Of a stretch of 64,000 nt of DNA, positions 7,249 to 15,691 are shown in pieces; position 1 is the first letter of the stretch; every line of letters starts with the position of its first letter. Origin of the DNA: Bradyrhizobium iriomotense. GTDB lineage: Bacteria; Pseudomonadota; Alphaproteobacteria; Rhizobiales; Xanthobacteraceae. The stretch lies in the NCBI RefSeq assembly GCF_030160715.1, contig NZ_BSOW01000009.1, positions 1-64,000 of the forward strand. Reading direction: 5' to 3'. The translations under genes were made by a program, and so were the position numbers. Under the pieces are notes generated by a model. It had not been told where the DNA came from. It worked only from the letters and a program-made list of their open reading frames with translations, and did no database searches.

Positions 7249-9048
7249 ATGACCGCACTGTCAAAAAGGCCCGCGGCGATACGCGTGGTGCTGCCCTTCG
7301 TGTTCCGCCACTGGCTGAAGCAGCCGGGGCGCGCGCTCGCGGTCGCCGGCGGCCTGTTGGGTGCGACGGTCGCCGACCTGTTCATGCCGGTGTTCTCGGG
7401 CCGCCTCGTCGACGCCCTGACACATGGTCCCGACGATCCCGCCGCCCACCATGCGGCGCTGGTTGCGTTCGGCGCGATCGTGGCGCTTGGCTTCACCTCG
7501 ATGGTGCTGCGGCTGGCCGGCTTGCAGGTGATGGTGCCGTTCACGCTGAAGCTGATGTCCGACATCGCGCAGGACGCCTTCATGCGCGTGCAGCGCTTCT
7601 CGACCGACTGGCACGCCAACTCGTTCGCCGGCTCGACGGTGCGCAAGATCACGCGCGGCATGTGGGCGCTCGACCTGTTGAACGACACCATCCTGCTGGC
7701 GCTACTACCTTCGCTCAGCGTGCTGGTCGGCTCGATGATCCTGCTCGGGGTGCACTGGGCTTCGCTGGGCGCGGTGATCGCGCTCGGCGCGTTGGTCTAC
7801 GTGACGATGACGGCGCTGTTCTCCACGCGCTACATCGCGCCGGCCGCGCGCGTCTCCAATGCCTGGGACACCAAGGTCGGGGGAACGCTCGCGGATGCGC
7901 TGACCTGCAACGCGGTGGTGAAGTCGTTCGGCGCGGAGGCGCGGGAGGATGCGCGGCTCGCCCGCGTCATCAAGCGCTGGCGCGTGCGCGTGCGGCGGAC
8001 CTGGCTGCGCTACAACTACACGGCGCTGGCGCAGCTTTCGCTGCTGCTATGCCTGCGCGCGTCGGTGATCGGCGGGTCGGTGTTGCTGTGGATGGCAGGG
8101 CGCGCCTCGCCCGGCGACGTCACCTATGTGCTGACGAGCTACTACATCATCCACGCCTATTTGCGCGACGTCGGCATGCACATCAACAACCTCCAGCGCT
8201 CGGTCAACGACATGGAGGAGCTGGTTGCGATCCATGATGAGCCGATCGGCATTGCCGATGCGGTGGATGCGACGCCGATCCTGATCGAGGGCGGGCGGAT
8301 CGTGTTCGACGACGTCACGTTCCATTACGGCGGCCATCGCGCGCCGTTGTACGACGGCCTGTCGGTCGAGATCCGCGCCGGCGAGCGCGTGGGCCTCGTC
8401 GGCCGCTCCGGCTCCGGCAAGACGACCTTCGTCAAGCTGGTGCAGCGGCTCTATGACGTCTCTGATGGCCGCGTGCTGATCGACGGGCAGGACATCGCGA
8501 AAGCGACGCAGCAATCGCTGCGCAGCCAGATCGCGATCGTGCAGCAGGAGCCGATCCTGTTTCATCGCTCGCTCGCCGAGAACATCGCCTACGGCCGGCC
8601 CGGCGCCAGCCTGGAGGCGATCGAGCAGGCGGCGCGCCTTGCGAACGCGCACGACTTCATCCTGCGCCTGCCCAAGGGTTACGGCACCCTGGTCGGCGAG
8701 CGCGGTGTGAAACTGTCGGGCGGTGAGCGGCAGCGCGTTGCGCTGGCGCGTGCGTTCCTGGCGGACGCGCCGGTGCTGATCCTGGACGAGGCGACCTCGA
8801 GCCTGGATTCGGAATCGGAGGCGCTGATCCAACAGGCGATGGAGCGGTTGATGAAGGGCCGCACCTCGATCGTGATCGCGCACCGCCTGTCGACGGTGCG
8901 CAGCCTCGATCGCATCCTGGTGTTCGACCGCGGCGAGATCGTCGAGCAGGGCACCCATGCCGTGCTCGCGGGCAGGCCAGGAGGCATCTATCGCGGGCTG
9001 TTCGAGCGCCAGGTGGTGGAGCTTGGGCACATTGCAGCAGCGGAATGA
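7249..9048 (+). CDS. ABC exporter, fused membrane and ATPase domains
   Basis: This is a half-transporter of the MsbA/multidrug type that would work as a homodimer. From the ATG at 7249 it is 599 residues. In-frame GTG/ATG codons at 7189 and 7198 would add about 20 polar residues, and no start has a clear ribosome site. The first 320 residues hold six membrane spans (ABC_membrane). The ATPase shows Walker A GRSGSGKTT (about 385-393), signature LSGGERQ (about 489-495), Walker B VLILDEATSSLD and the H-loop AHRLSTV. The substrate is unknown. The next gene, a MATE exporter, begins 53 bases downstream. Confidence 0.88.
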   Translation: MTALSKRPAAIRVVLPFVFRHWLKQPGRALAVAGGLLGATVADLFMPVFSGRLVDALTHGPDDPAAHHAALVAFGAIVALGFTSMVLRLAGLQVMVPFTLKLMSDIAQDAFMRVQRFSTDWHANSFAGSTVRKITRGMWALDLLNDTILLALLPSLSVLVGSMILLGVHWASLGAVIALGALVYVTMTALFSTRYIAPAARVSNAWDTKVGGTLADALTCNAVVKSFGAEAREDARLARVIKRWRVRVRRTWLRYNYTALAQLSLLLCLRASVIGGSVLLWMAGRASPGDVTYVLTSYYIIHAYLRDVGMHINNLQRSVNDMEELVAIHDEPIGIADAVDATPILIEGGRIVFDDVTFHYGGHRAPLYDGLSVEIRAGERVGLVGRSGSGKTTFVKLVQRLYDVSDGRVLIDGQDIAKATQQSLRSQIAIVQQEPILFHRSLAENIAYGRPGASLEAIEQAARLANAHDFILRLPKGYGTLVGERGVKLSGGERQRVALARAFLADAPVLILDEATSSLDSESEALIQQAMERLMKGRTSIVIAHRLSTVRSLDRILVFDRGEIVEQGTHAVLAGRPGGIYRGLFERQVVELGHIAAAE

Positions 9049-9101
9049 ATGGCGCGTGGCTGACGGACCAATGTCGGCCACGCCGCCAGGGATGGAATGA
9101 G

Positions 9102-10508
9102 ATGAAAGACCTGACGAACGGCTCCATCGTGAGGCACATCCTCGCCATGACGCCGCCGATCATGGCCGGTATGATCTCGATCATGATCTGCCAGCTGGTC
9201 GATCTGTATTTCGTGTCGGGATTGGGCGATGCTGCAGTGGCAGGCGTTGCGGCGGCCGGCAACGCGGGCTTTCTCGTCAACGCGCTAATGCAGGTGCTCG
9301 GCGTCGGCACGGTGGCGCTGATCGCGCATGCCGTGGGACGCAAGGATCGGCCCGACGCCAATTTGATCTTCAACCAGGCAGTCGTGCTGTCGGTGCTGTT
9401 CGGCCTGTTGACCCTGGTCATCGGCGCAGCAATGTCGCGCCTCTACATGCGTTCGATTGCCACGGACCTGGCCACGATCGAGGCGGGGACCACTTATCTG
9501 CTGTGGTTCATGCCGGCGCTGGCGATGGAATTCGTCATGCAAGTGACGGCATCCGCGCTGCGCGCGACCGGCATCGTACGCCCCGCCATGCTGGTGCGGG
9601 TCCTCGCGGTCGTCATCAATATCGCGCTGGCGCCGGTGCTGATCTCGGGGTGGGGCACCGGCTACGCGCTCGGCATTGCCGGCGCGGGGCTGGCGAGCTC
9701 GATCGCGGTGGCCATCGGCACCCTGATGCTGCTGGTGTATTTCCGCAAAGTCGAGCGCTATGTCGCCTTCAATGCGGCGCAGTGGCGTCCGCAGCCGCGC
9801 CATCTGAGGCGCATCCTCAATGTCGGTCTGCCGGCCGGCGGCGAGTTCGCGATGATGTTCGTCTTCATGGCGGTGGTTTACTACGTGCTGCGCGACTTCG
9901 GCGCGGCAGCGCAGGCGGGATTCGGGATCGGGCAGCGCGCGCTGGCCCTGATCCAGATGCCGGCGCTCGCGGTTGCGCTCGCCGCCGGCCCGATTGCCGG
10001 GCAGAACGTCGGCGCCGGAAACGGCGCACGCGTTCGGGAAACCTTCGTCAAGGCGGCGCTGATCACCACCATCGTGATGATCGGCTTCATGATCCTTGCA
10101 CAGTTGGGGCCGGAACTGCTGCTCGCCGGATTCTCGAACGACCGGGAGACCATGGCGGTCGCCTACCTGTTCTTGCGGATCATCTCGCTCAACATGGTGG
10201 CGCAGGGCCTGATCTTCACCTGCTCGAGCATGTTCCAGGGCCTCGGCAACACCAAGCCGGTGCTCCTGAGCTCGGCGACACGTGTGTTCACCTATTCGCT
10301 GCCGGCGATCTGGCTCTCGACGCGGCCCGGCTTCCGGATCGAGCATGTGTGGTATGTGTCGATCGCGGCGACCACGCTGCAGGCTGCTTTCAGCGTGTGG
10401 CTGCTGCGCCGCGAGTTTGGCAAACGTCTGGCGCCACGGGAGGTCGCTGCAATGCAAGTCGGGCCCGAGCCGGAGGTACCGACGGCGCGCGCGGCGGCGG
10501 CAGAATAG
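9102..10508 (+). CDS. MATE-family efflux transporter
   Basis: This 468-residue cation-coupled exporter has 12 predicted spans in two similar halves. The start at 9102 gives MKDLTNGSIVRHIL, the usual amphipathic N-terminus of the family, preceded by GGAATGAG. The alternative ATG at 9045 overlaps the stop of the ABC gene and would add 19 atypical residues. The MATE pattern is visible in PPIMAGMISIMICQLVDLYFVSGLG and again in the second half (GLPAGGEFAMMFVFM). It is probably co-transcribed with the ABC exporter, though whether the two share substrates is unknown. Confidence 0.9.
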   Translation: MKDLTNGSIVRHILAMTPPIMAGMISIMICQLVDLYFVSGLGDAAVAGVAAAGNAGFLVNALMQVLGVGTVALIAHAVGRKDRPDANLIFNQAVVLSVLFGLLTLVIGAAMSRLYMRSIATDLATIEAGTTYLLWFMPALAMEFVMQVTASALRATGIVRPAMLVRVLAVVINIALAPVLISGWGTGYALGIAGAGLASSIAVAIGTLMLLVYFRKVERYVAFNAAQWRPQPRHLRRILNVGLPAGGEFAMMFVFMAVVYYVLRDFGAAAQAGFGIGQRALALIQMPALAVALAAGPIAGQNVGAGNGARVRETFVKAALITTIVMIGFMILAQLGPELLLAGFSNDRETMAVAYLFLRIISLNMVAQGLIFTCSSMFQGLGNTKPVLLSSATRVFTYSLPAIWLSTRPGFRIEHVWYVSIAATTLQAAFSVWLLRREFGKRLAPREVAAMQVGPEPEVPTARAAAAE

Positions 10509-10541
10509 GTGCATGCGCTTGTCCCTTGCCCACGGCTCCGG

Positions 10542-10646
10542 CTAAAGCGCGATGAATTTTGGTTGAATCGTCATCGCGCTTTAGCTCCTTGTTTGAGCAC
10601 GATCTTTTCGGAAAACCGCTGCACACTTTTCCGGATCGTGCTCTAG
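10542..10646. repeat. Rhizobial mosaic repeat, family B copy 1
   Basis: Two palindromes lie side by side: CTAAAGCGCGATGA ... TCATCGCGCTTTAG, then GAGCACGATC ... GATCGTGCTC enclosing TTTTCGGAAAACCGC and ACACTTTTCC. A copy in the same orientation at 11939-12043 gives the pair a flanking position around the O-antigen-ligase-like gene. Elements containing 'ACTTTTCCGGATC' are widespread in Rhizobiales. Confidence 0.85.
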
Positions 10647-10679
10647 TTTGCATGAGCCGTGGGAAGGCGAGGGGGCGGC

Positions 10680-11942
10680 ATGAGCGAAACGTTGAACGGG
10701 CGGGTGGCGTCATGTCTCTCCGCCATCTGGGCGGCGCGCTACCGGACGCCCGCCCGTTTCGTCGCGTTGATCGCGCTGCTTCTGCCGTGGACGACGACCG
10801 GCGTGATCTTCGCGCTCCCGGCCTGGCTGATCGCCTTCGCGTTCATCGACCTCAGGGAATTTCCGCGCTCGCTGCTGCGCCCGATCTGCCTGCTACCAAT
10901 TGCGCTGTTCGTCCTGGCCCTTGCCGGCACGCTGTGGTCGGATGCGCCCTGGCCGGAGCGGCTGCATGCGATCGCACCATCGGCGAAACTCCTCGCGCTG
11001 CCGCTCCTGATCTACCAGTTCGAGCGCTGGCCCCATGGCAACTGGGTGTTCGCGGCGTTCCTCGTCTCCTGCACGCTGTTGCTGCTAACGTCCTTTGCCG
11101 TCGCGATCGAGCCCAGCCTGTCGCTCAAGCTCTATCTGTCGCACGGGCCCTACAAGGTCGAGAGCGGGATCGCGGTACGCAACTATATTGACCAGAGTCA
11201 GGAATTCGCGCTTTGCGCCCTCGCGCTGGCCTATCCGGTTGCGGCGCTGGTCCGCGGCGGTCGAACGCGTATCGCGGCGTTGCTGGCGCTGCTTGCGCTC
11301 GGTTTCCTCGCCAACATGATGTTCGTGGTGGTCTCGCGCACGGCGCTGGTCACGCTGCCGGTCCTGATCGCGGTGTTCGCGCTGCTGCATCTGCGATGGC
11401 GGACGGCGCTCGCTCTGGGAGGAGCGGGGGCGTTGGCCGCCCTGCTGCTGTGGACCGCCTCGCCGCATCTGCGCGCAACGGTCGACAAGTTCAGCGGCGA
11501 CTATGAGCGCACCACCGTCGAGAACGAGGTCAGCGGCATGGGCTCGCGGCTGGAGTTCTGGCGCAAGTCGCTCGGCTTCGTCGCCGATGCGCCGCTGTTC
11601 GGCCATGGCACCGGCGCGACCCGCGGGCTGTTCGAGCGTGCCGCGATCGGCGAGAGCGGCATGCGCGCGCAGATCGTCAGCGATCCCCACAACCAGACCC
11701 TCAACATCGGGGTGCAATGGGGCGCGCTCGGCGTCATCGTGCTCTACGCGATGTGGCTTGCGCACCTTCTCCTGTTCCGCGGCGCGGGGCTTGCGAGCTG
11801 GATCGGGCTACTGGTCGTCCTGCAAAATATCCTGTCCTCGCTGTTCAACTCACATCTGTTCGATTTCAGCGAGGGCTGGCTCTACGTGCTGGGCGTCGGC
11901 GTCGCCGGTGGCATGGCGCTGGCGAAGACAACTGAGAGCTAA
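10680..11942 (+). CDS. O-antigen ligase / Wzy-like membrane protein
   Basis: This 420-residue inner-membrane protein has about 10-12 predicted spans. Its large periplasmic loop is followed by a SRTALVTLPVLIAVFALL segment typical of the Wzy_C (O-antigen ligase) domain, and the GHGTGATRG...DPHNQTLNIGVQWG block (about residues 310-345) matches the conserved PHN loop of WaaL-type enzymes. The family joins or polymerises undecaprenyl-linked glycans onto lipid A-core or other acceptors. There are no other polysaccharide genes nearby, so the acceptor is unknown. The start at 10680 follows GAGGGGG. The TAA stop lies inside the family B repeat. Confidence 0.82.
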   Translation: MSETLNGRVASCLSAIWAARYRTPARFVALIALLLPWTTTGVIFALPAWLIAFAFIDLREFPRSLLRPICLLPIALFVLALAGTLWSDAPWPERLHAIAPSAKLLALPLLIYQFERWPHGNWVFAAFLVSCTLLLLTSFAVAIEPSLSLKLYLSHGPYKVESGIAVRNYIDQSQEFALCALALAYPVAALVRGGRTRIAALLALLALGFLANMMFVVVSRTALVTLPVLIAVFALLHLRWRTALALGGAGALAALLLWTASPHLRATVDKFSGDYERTTVENEVSGMGSRLEFWRKSLGFVADAPLFGHGTGATRGLFERAAIGESGMRAQIVSDPHNQTLNIGVQWGALGVIVLYAMWLAHLLLFRGAGLASWIGLLVVLQNILSSLFNSHLFDFSEGWLYVLGVGVAGGMALAKTTES

Positions 11943-12043
11943 AGCGCGATGAGATTAGGATGAATCGTCATCGCGCTTTAGGTTGTTGTTTGCGCATGAT
12001 CTTTCCGGAAAACCGCTTCACACTTTTCCGGATCATGCTTTAG
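11939..12043. repeat. Rhizobial mosaic repeat, family B copy 2, containing two stop codons
   Basis: This is the same two-palindrome structure as 10542-10646. The left end CTAAAG supplies the TAA stop (11940-11942) of the ligase-like gene. The right end GCTTTAG supplies the TAA stop (complement of 12040-12042) of the convergent TSUP gene. Its arms GCATGATC ... GATCATGC could form a bidirectional terminator-like hairpin. Confidence 0.88.
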
Positions 12044-12780
12044 TGCGCGAAACTGTTCCAGACCAGGCCGACACCCGACAGGAACAACAGGCCGAGCACG
12101 ATGTCGCCAAAATGCTTGTCGCTGAGCGCGTGATAGACGCGCGCGCCGCACCAGGCGCCGACCAGCGTGCCCGGAAACGCAATCAGCGCGAGCCAGATCA
12201 CCTGCGTGGCGACCAGGCCTGACGCCGTCTGCAACACCAGCGCGGCGGCCAGCACCGTGAAATTGAAGAGCTGGAAGATGCCGCGCCGCTCATGCTTGTT
12301 CCAGCCGCGGATGTTGGCCCACAGGATCGGCAGCGGCCCCGACAATCCGGCGAGGCCGCCCAAAATGCCGCCGGCGAAACCGATCGCGCCGTCCGCAATC
12401 CGGCCGCCGAACTTGAAGGCGAGCGGCCTCTGGTTGAGATAAAGCGCGGTCGGAAAGATCAGCAGCAGCACGCCGACGCTCAGCTTGAACACCTTGGGAT
12501 CGGCGGTGGCGACCATCATCGTCCCCAGCGGCACGCCGGCAAGCCCGCCGATCAGGAACGGCCAGACCAGCGAGAGGTCAAAACTCTTCCACATCGAGGG
12601 CAGCGTCGAGGTCTGCGCGATCACCGAGCAGATCAGGACTAGCGGCACCGCGAGCGATGGCGGCAGGATATAGAGCCAGATGCCGAGCGCCATCAGCGCG
12701 GTGCCGAAACCGGCCAGCCCGGAGACGAAGCCGCCGGCCAATGCGCCGAAAAGCAACAGCGCGTAGTTGAGTGTATCCAC
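12040..12780 (-). CDS. TSUP-family (TauE/SafE) membrane permease
   Basis: This 246-residue protein has about eight membrane spans. The GTG start at 12780 is preceded by AAGGA and gives MDTLNYALLLFGALAGGFVSG, followed by LAGFGTALMALGIWLYILPP, the first conserved half-repeat of TSUP proteins. The second half shows GFAGGILGGLAGLSGPLPILW. The family exports or imports sulfur compounds or organic anions such as sulfoacetate or sulfite. The exact substrate here is unknown. The gene follows the MocR regulator on the same strand with a 30-base gap, so the two may be co-transcribed. Confidence 0.88.
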   Translation of the reverse strand: MDTLNYALLLFGALAGGFVSGLAGFGTALMALGIWLYILPPSLAVPLVLICSVIAQTSTLPSMWKSFDLSLVWPFLIGGLAGVPLGTMMVATADPKVFKLSVGVLLLIFPTALYLNQRPLAFKFGGRIADGAIGFAGGILGGLAGLSGPLPILWANIRGWNKHERRGIFQLFNFTVLAAALVLQTASGLVATQVIWLALIAFPGTLVGAWCGARVYHALSDKHFGDIVLGLLFLSGVGLVWNSFAH

Positions 12781-12810
12781 ACCAATGTCCTTGTTGTTAT
12801 CGGCGGTGTA

Positions 12811-14187
12811 CTAGACGATCTGCCGGGCGTCGACCGGCCTGTGCAGCGCGCTGAGGAGAATTTGCAACGCCTGGCTGAGCTCGGCGCGATTGCGTGCGGC
12901 GCCGAGCGACAGTCGTGCCGCATGCGGCGGATGATCGCCGACCACGAAGGCGTCACTGGCGATGACTGCAAGCCCGTTGCGCAGCAGTTGCGCCGCGATC
13001 TCCGTCCGGCTCCGCCCCTCCGGCAGCCGCAGCCAGAGATGATGCGCGGCAGGTTTGGCCAGGAATTGAAAACCCCTGAGGGCGCGCTGCGCGAGCTGCT
13101 GACGGCCGACCGCCTCGTTGCGGATCGCGGTGATGATGCGATCCGCGACGCCGCTCTCGAGCCAATGGGTGACGAGCGCGACCATCAGTGGCGCGGGCAT
13201 CTGCACCGTTGACTGAAGATAGCTGCGCATCTGTTCCTGCGCGGCAGCGTCTGATGTCACCAGATAGGCCACGCGCAGCGCCGGCGCGATGCATTTGGAC
13301 AGCGTGGTCGCGAGATAAGTCCGCTCCGGAATGAGATTGGCGATCGGCGAGGCCGAACGGTCCAGCAGGCCATAGGCATCGTCCTCGATCAGCGTCGTGT
13401 CGGCGTCACGTATGATCTTCGCAATCGCGCTTCGCCGCTCGGTCGAGAGCGTCGCGGTGGTCGGATTGTGCAGCGTCGGAATGAGATAGACCGCCTTCGG
13501 CTTGTGCTCGCGGCACGCCTTGGCCAGTGCGTCAGGAAGGATGCCGCCTTCATCCATCGCGACGCCAATGAGCTTGACATCGAGCCGTGCGGCGACCGCC
13601 TTGATGCCGGGGAAGGTGAGGGCTTCCGTCAACACGATATCGCCGGGCCTGGCGAGATAGGCGATGAGGTTGAACAGGATCGTCTGCGTGCCGGGAAAGA
13701 TCACGAGCCGGTCGGCGCGGACATGGGGGACACGCGTGCGCATCCACTTGGCGGCGACGTCGAGCTCGTGCGGGCTGCCGCCGGGCGGCTGGTAGTTGAG
13801 ATAGGCGGTCAGGCCGGATTGCTGGCGGATCGCCTCGAGCCCGGCAAGGATGCGTTCATCGAGCTGCGCCTCCAGCGGATGCGGCGGCACGTTCATCGAC
13901 AGATCGATCGTGACCGGGTGCGGCAGGTCGACCGCGCGGCGTGCGCTGGTCTCCGACACGAACGAGCCCTGTCCGACCCGTGCTTCCAAAATCCCGCGCC
14001 GCCGTGCCTCGGTATAGGCGCGCGTCACCGTGGTGAGGTCGAGACGAAGCGCTTTCGCCAGCGCGCGCTGCGTCGGCAATTGCTGGCCGCGCACCAGCCG
14101 GCCTGCGGCGATGTCGGCCTCCATGGCGTCGACGATGCGCTGATAGCGGGGGCCGCTGAGCTCGGCGATTGTAGGGACCCAATCCAT
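12811..14187 (-). CDS. MocR-type transcription regulator (GntR HTH plus aminotransferase domain)
   Basis: This 458-residue protein joins an N-terminal GntR winged helix (about 10-80: PRYQRIVDAMEADIAAGRL, QLPTQRALAKALRLDLTTVTRAYTEARRRG) to a fold-type I aminotransferase domain. The PLP-binding lysine is probably Lys298 in TLSKCIAPALR, and the upstream DDAYGLL matches the Asp that pairs with the pyridine ring. MocR proteins bind PLP or amino-acid adducts and control vitamin B6, GABA or transport genes. Direct repeats in the divergent promoter fit MocR-type operators. The likely targets are the DUF983/hydrolase genes, TSUP and itself. Confidence 0.9.
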   Translation of the reverse strand: MDWVPTIAELSGPRYQRIVDAMEADIAAGRLVRGQQLPTQRALAKALRLDLTTVTRAYTEARRRGILEARVGQGSFVSETSARRAVDLPHPVTIDLSMNVPPHPLEAQLDERILAGLEAIRQQSGLTAYLNYQPPGGSPHELDVAAKWMRTRVPHVRADRLVIFPGTQTILFNLIAYLARPGDIVLTEALTFPGIKAVAARLDVKLIGVAMDEGGILPDALAKACREHKPKAVYLIPTLHNPTTATLSTERRSAIAKIIRDADTTLIEDDAYGLLDRSASPIANLIPERTYLATTLSKCIAPALRVAYLVTSDAAAQEQMRSYLQSTVQMPAPLMVALVTHWLESGVADRIITAIRNEAVGRQQLAQRALRGFQFLAKPAAHHLWLRLPEGRSRTEIAAQLLRNGLAVIASDAFVVGDHPPHAARLSLGAARNRAELSQALQILLSALHRPVDARQIV

Positions 14188-14241
14188 GCAAGTTTGGCCA
14201 TTTTCTTTGAATGTATGGATGCAAGATATTATTGTATGGAT
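14183..14241. promoter_or_regulatory. Probable MocR operator: repeated TGTATGGAT sites
   Basis: TGTATGGAT occurs at 14212-14220 and again at 14233-14241 in the same orientation, 21 bases apart (two helical turns). A third, inverted near-copy (ATCCATGCA) covers the mocR start codon at 14185-14187. Direct repeats spaced by whole helical turns are the known operator design of PdxR/GabR-type MocR proteins. Assignment to this MocR is inference from position. Confidence 0.55.
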
Positions 14242-14277
14242 CGTAGGAAAGGAAGCAGGAAAGAAAGAGGTGTAGTC

Positions 14278-14718
14278 ATGACGACCGGTTCAGTCTCTCT
14301 GGCGAAGGCGATGTGGCGGGGTTTTCACGGCCGCTGTCCGCATTGCGGCGAAGGCCATGTGTTCAAGCACTTCCTGAAAGTCACCGACAGCTGCGACGTC
14401 TGTGGCGAGGAACTGTTCCACCATCGCGCCGATGATCTTCCCGCCTATCTCGTCATCGTCGTGGTCGGCCATCTCGTGGTGCCGGCGATCCTCGCGATCG
14501 AGACGGCCTATGCACCCGCGGTCTGGCTGCAATTGGCGGTGTGGCTGCCGGTGACGCTGTTTGCTTCGCTCGCTTTGTTGCAGCCGACCAAGGGCGCCAT
14601 CGTCGGACTGCAATGGCAGGTCGGGATGCACGGCTTTGAGGAGAGCAAGCGGCGGCGCGAAACCGGTCGGCTCGCGCCCGTGCTCGTCAAGGCCAAGGGC
14701 GCACCGCGAGCTGCCTGA
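14278..14718 (+). CDS. DUF983 membrane protein with zinc-ribbon-like cysteines
   Basis: This 146-residue protein of the DUF983 family carries an N-terminal four-cysteine ribbon (Cys20-PHC-23 and Cys39-DVC-42) and then two membrane spans (about 60-80 and 85-108: AYLVIVVVGHLVVPAILAIE and WLQLAVWLPVTLFASLALL). The function of DUF983 is not established; some members sit beside cytochrome oxidase genes. A AAGAAAGAGG run (14261-14270) lies 8 bases before the ATG. It diverges from the MocR gene and lies 63 bases before the hydrolase. Confidence 0.85.
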   Translation: MTTGSVSLAKAMWRGFHGRCPHCGEGHVFKHFLKVTDSCDVCGEELFHHRADDLPAYLVIVVVGHLVVPAILAIETAYAPAVWLQLAVWLPVTLFASLALLQPTKGAIVGLQWQVGMHGFEESKRRRETGRLAPVLVKAKGAPRAA

Positions 14719-14781
14719 GCGCGTCGCGACGTTTACATCGCGCGGTCGGCCGCTACACTCCATCGTACCAAACAAGAAACG

Positions 14782-15510
14782 ATGGAAACGCCGATGACCG
14801 CACGTTCGCCTAAAACCTTCCTGCTCTGTCATGGCGCCTGGTCGGGCGGATGGGCCTGGAGGAAGATGCATTCGCTGATGGCGCGGTCGGGCCATCGCCT
14901 GGTGGCGCCGACCTACACCGGCCTCGGCGAGCGGTCGCATCTGGCAAATCCCTCGATCGACCTGGAGACGCATATCCAGGACGTCATCAGCGTCATCAGG
15001 TTCGACGATCTCAGCGACATCGTGCTGCTCGGCCACAGCTATGGCGGCATGGTCGCGACCGGCGTTGCCGATCGCGCGCGCGACCGTATCACGCAACTGA
15101 TTTATCTCGACGCCTTCGTGCCGCGCGATGGCCAGTCGCTGTTCGATCTCAACGAGCCCGCGCGCGAGCCGATGCGCAAAGCTGCGGCGGCAGGCGACGG
15201 CTACCGCATCCCGCCCAACCCGTCGCCGCCGGATACGCCGCAAGCCGATCTCGACTGGCTCAACGCACGCCGTGTCGACATGCCCGTCAAATGCTTCGAG
15301 ACGAAGCTGAAGCTTGGGCATGGCGAGCCGGGGATGCCGCGCAGCTACATCTACTGCACGCGCATTCCGCCGGGTGACGCGTTCGGGCAGTTCGCGAGGC
15401 GCACGAAGAGCGAAGCCGGCTGGCGCTATTTCGAGATCGACGCCAGCCACGCGCCGAACGTCACGGCGCCGGAGGCGCTGATGACGGTGCTTGAGAAGAT
15501 CGTGGCCTGA
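14782..15510 (+). CDS. Alpha/beta hydrolase (esterase-like)
   Basis: This cytosolic 242-residue hydrolase has the oxyanion motif CHGAW (16-20), the nucleophile elbow GHSYGG with Ser86, and a C-terminal catalytic His223 in DASHAPNVTAPE. The acid is probably in the strand ending LIYLDAF or a nearby loop. The overall pattern matches the pyrethroid-esterase/salicylate-esterase-like group (Abhydrolase_6), but no substrate can be named. Two in-frame starts (14782 and 14794) differ by four residues. It probably forms an operon with DUF983. Confidence 0.85.
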   Translation: METPMTARSPKTFLLCHGAWSGGWAWRKMHSLMARSGHRLVAPTYTGLGERSHLANPSIDLETHIQDVISVIRFDDLSDIVLLGHSYGGMVATGVADRARDRITQLIYLDAFVPRDGQSLFDLNEPAREPMRKAAAAGDGYRIPPNPSPPDTPQADLDWLNARRVDMPVKCFETKLKLGHGEPGMPRSYIYCTRIPPGDAFGQFARRTKSEAGWRYFEIDASHAPNVTAPEALMTVLEKIVA

Positions 15511-15518
15511 CTCACTCC

Positions 15519-15581
15519 GTCATTCCGGGGCGCGACGAAGTCGCGAGCCCCCATTGCGCAATTGCGCAATGGGGAATGACG
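15519..15581. repeat. Intergenic palindromic repeat, family D copy 1
   Basis: TCATTCCGGGGCGCGACGAA starts the element and GGGGAATGACGA ends it. GCGACGAAGTCGC is a small hairpin, and CCCCATTGCGCAATTGCGCAATGGGG is an inner palindrome. A related copy with the same left half is at 33818-33918. Confidence 0.8.
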
Positions 15582-15596
15582 ACTTCTCAAAATGGT

Positions 15597-15689
15597 GAGG
15601 GGCCCGATGCGTTAGCATCGAACCCCTCCCTAGCAAGACGCGTTTTCTTCACGCGAACCGGAAAACCACTTCGCTCGAAAACGCTTTAG
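15597..15689. repeat. Compound palindromic repeats next to rnpB
   Basis: GAGGGGCCCGATGC (15597-15610) pairs with GCATCGAACCCCTC (15615-15628) around GTTA. Next comes a second rhizobial repeat (15638-15689) with GCGTTTTC near its left end and GAAAACGC near its right, containing GAACCGGAAAACCACTTCGC. Both lie just past the 3' end of the RNase P RNA and downstream of the convergent hydrolase gene. Confidence 0.7.
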
Positions 15690-15691
15690 AA

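Noticed and set aside
9045..9101. Upstream start of the MATE gene at 9045
   Set aside because: It overlaps the ABC gene stop and would add 19 atypical residues; 9102 has a ribosome site and the normal MATE N-terminus.
10680..11942. Possible composite mobile element formed by the two family B repeats around the ligase-like gene
   Set aside because: The repeats are short palindromic elements without transposase or target duplications visible, so transposition of the unit is not supported.
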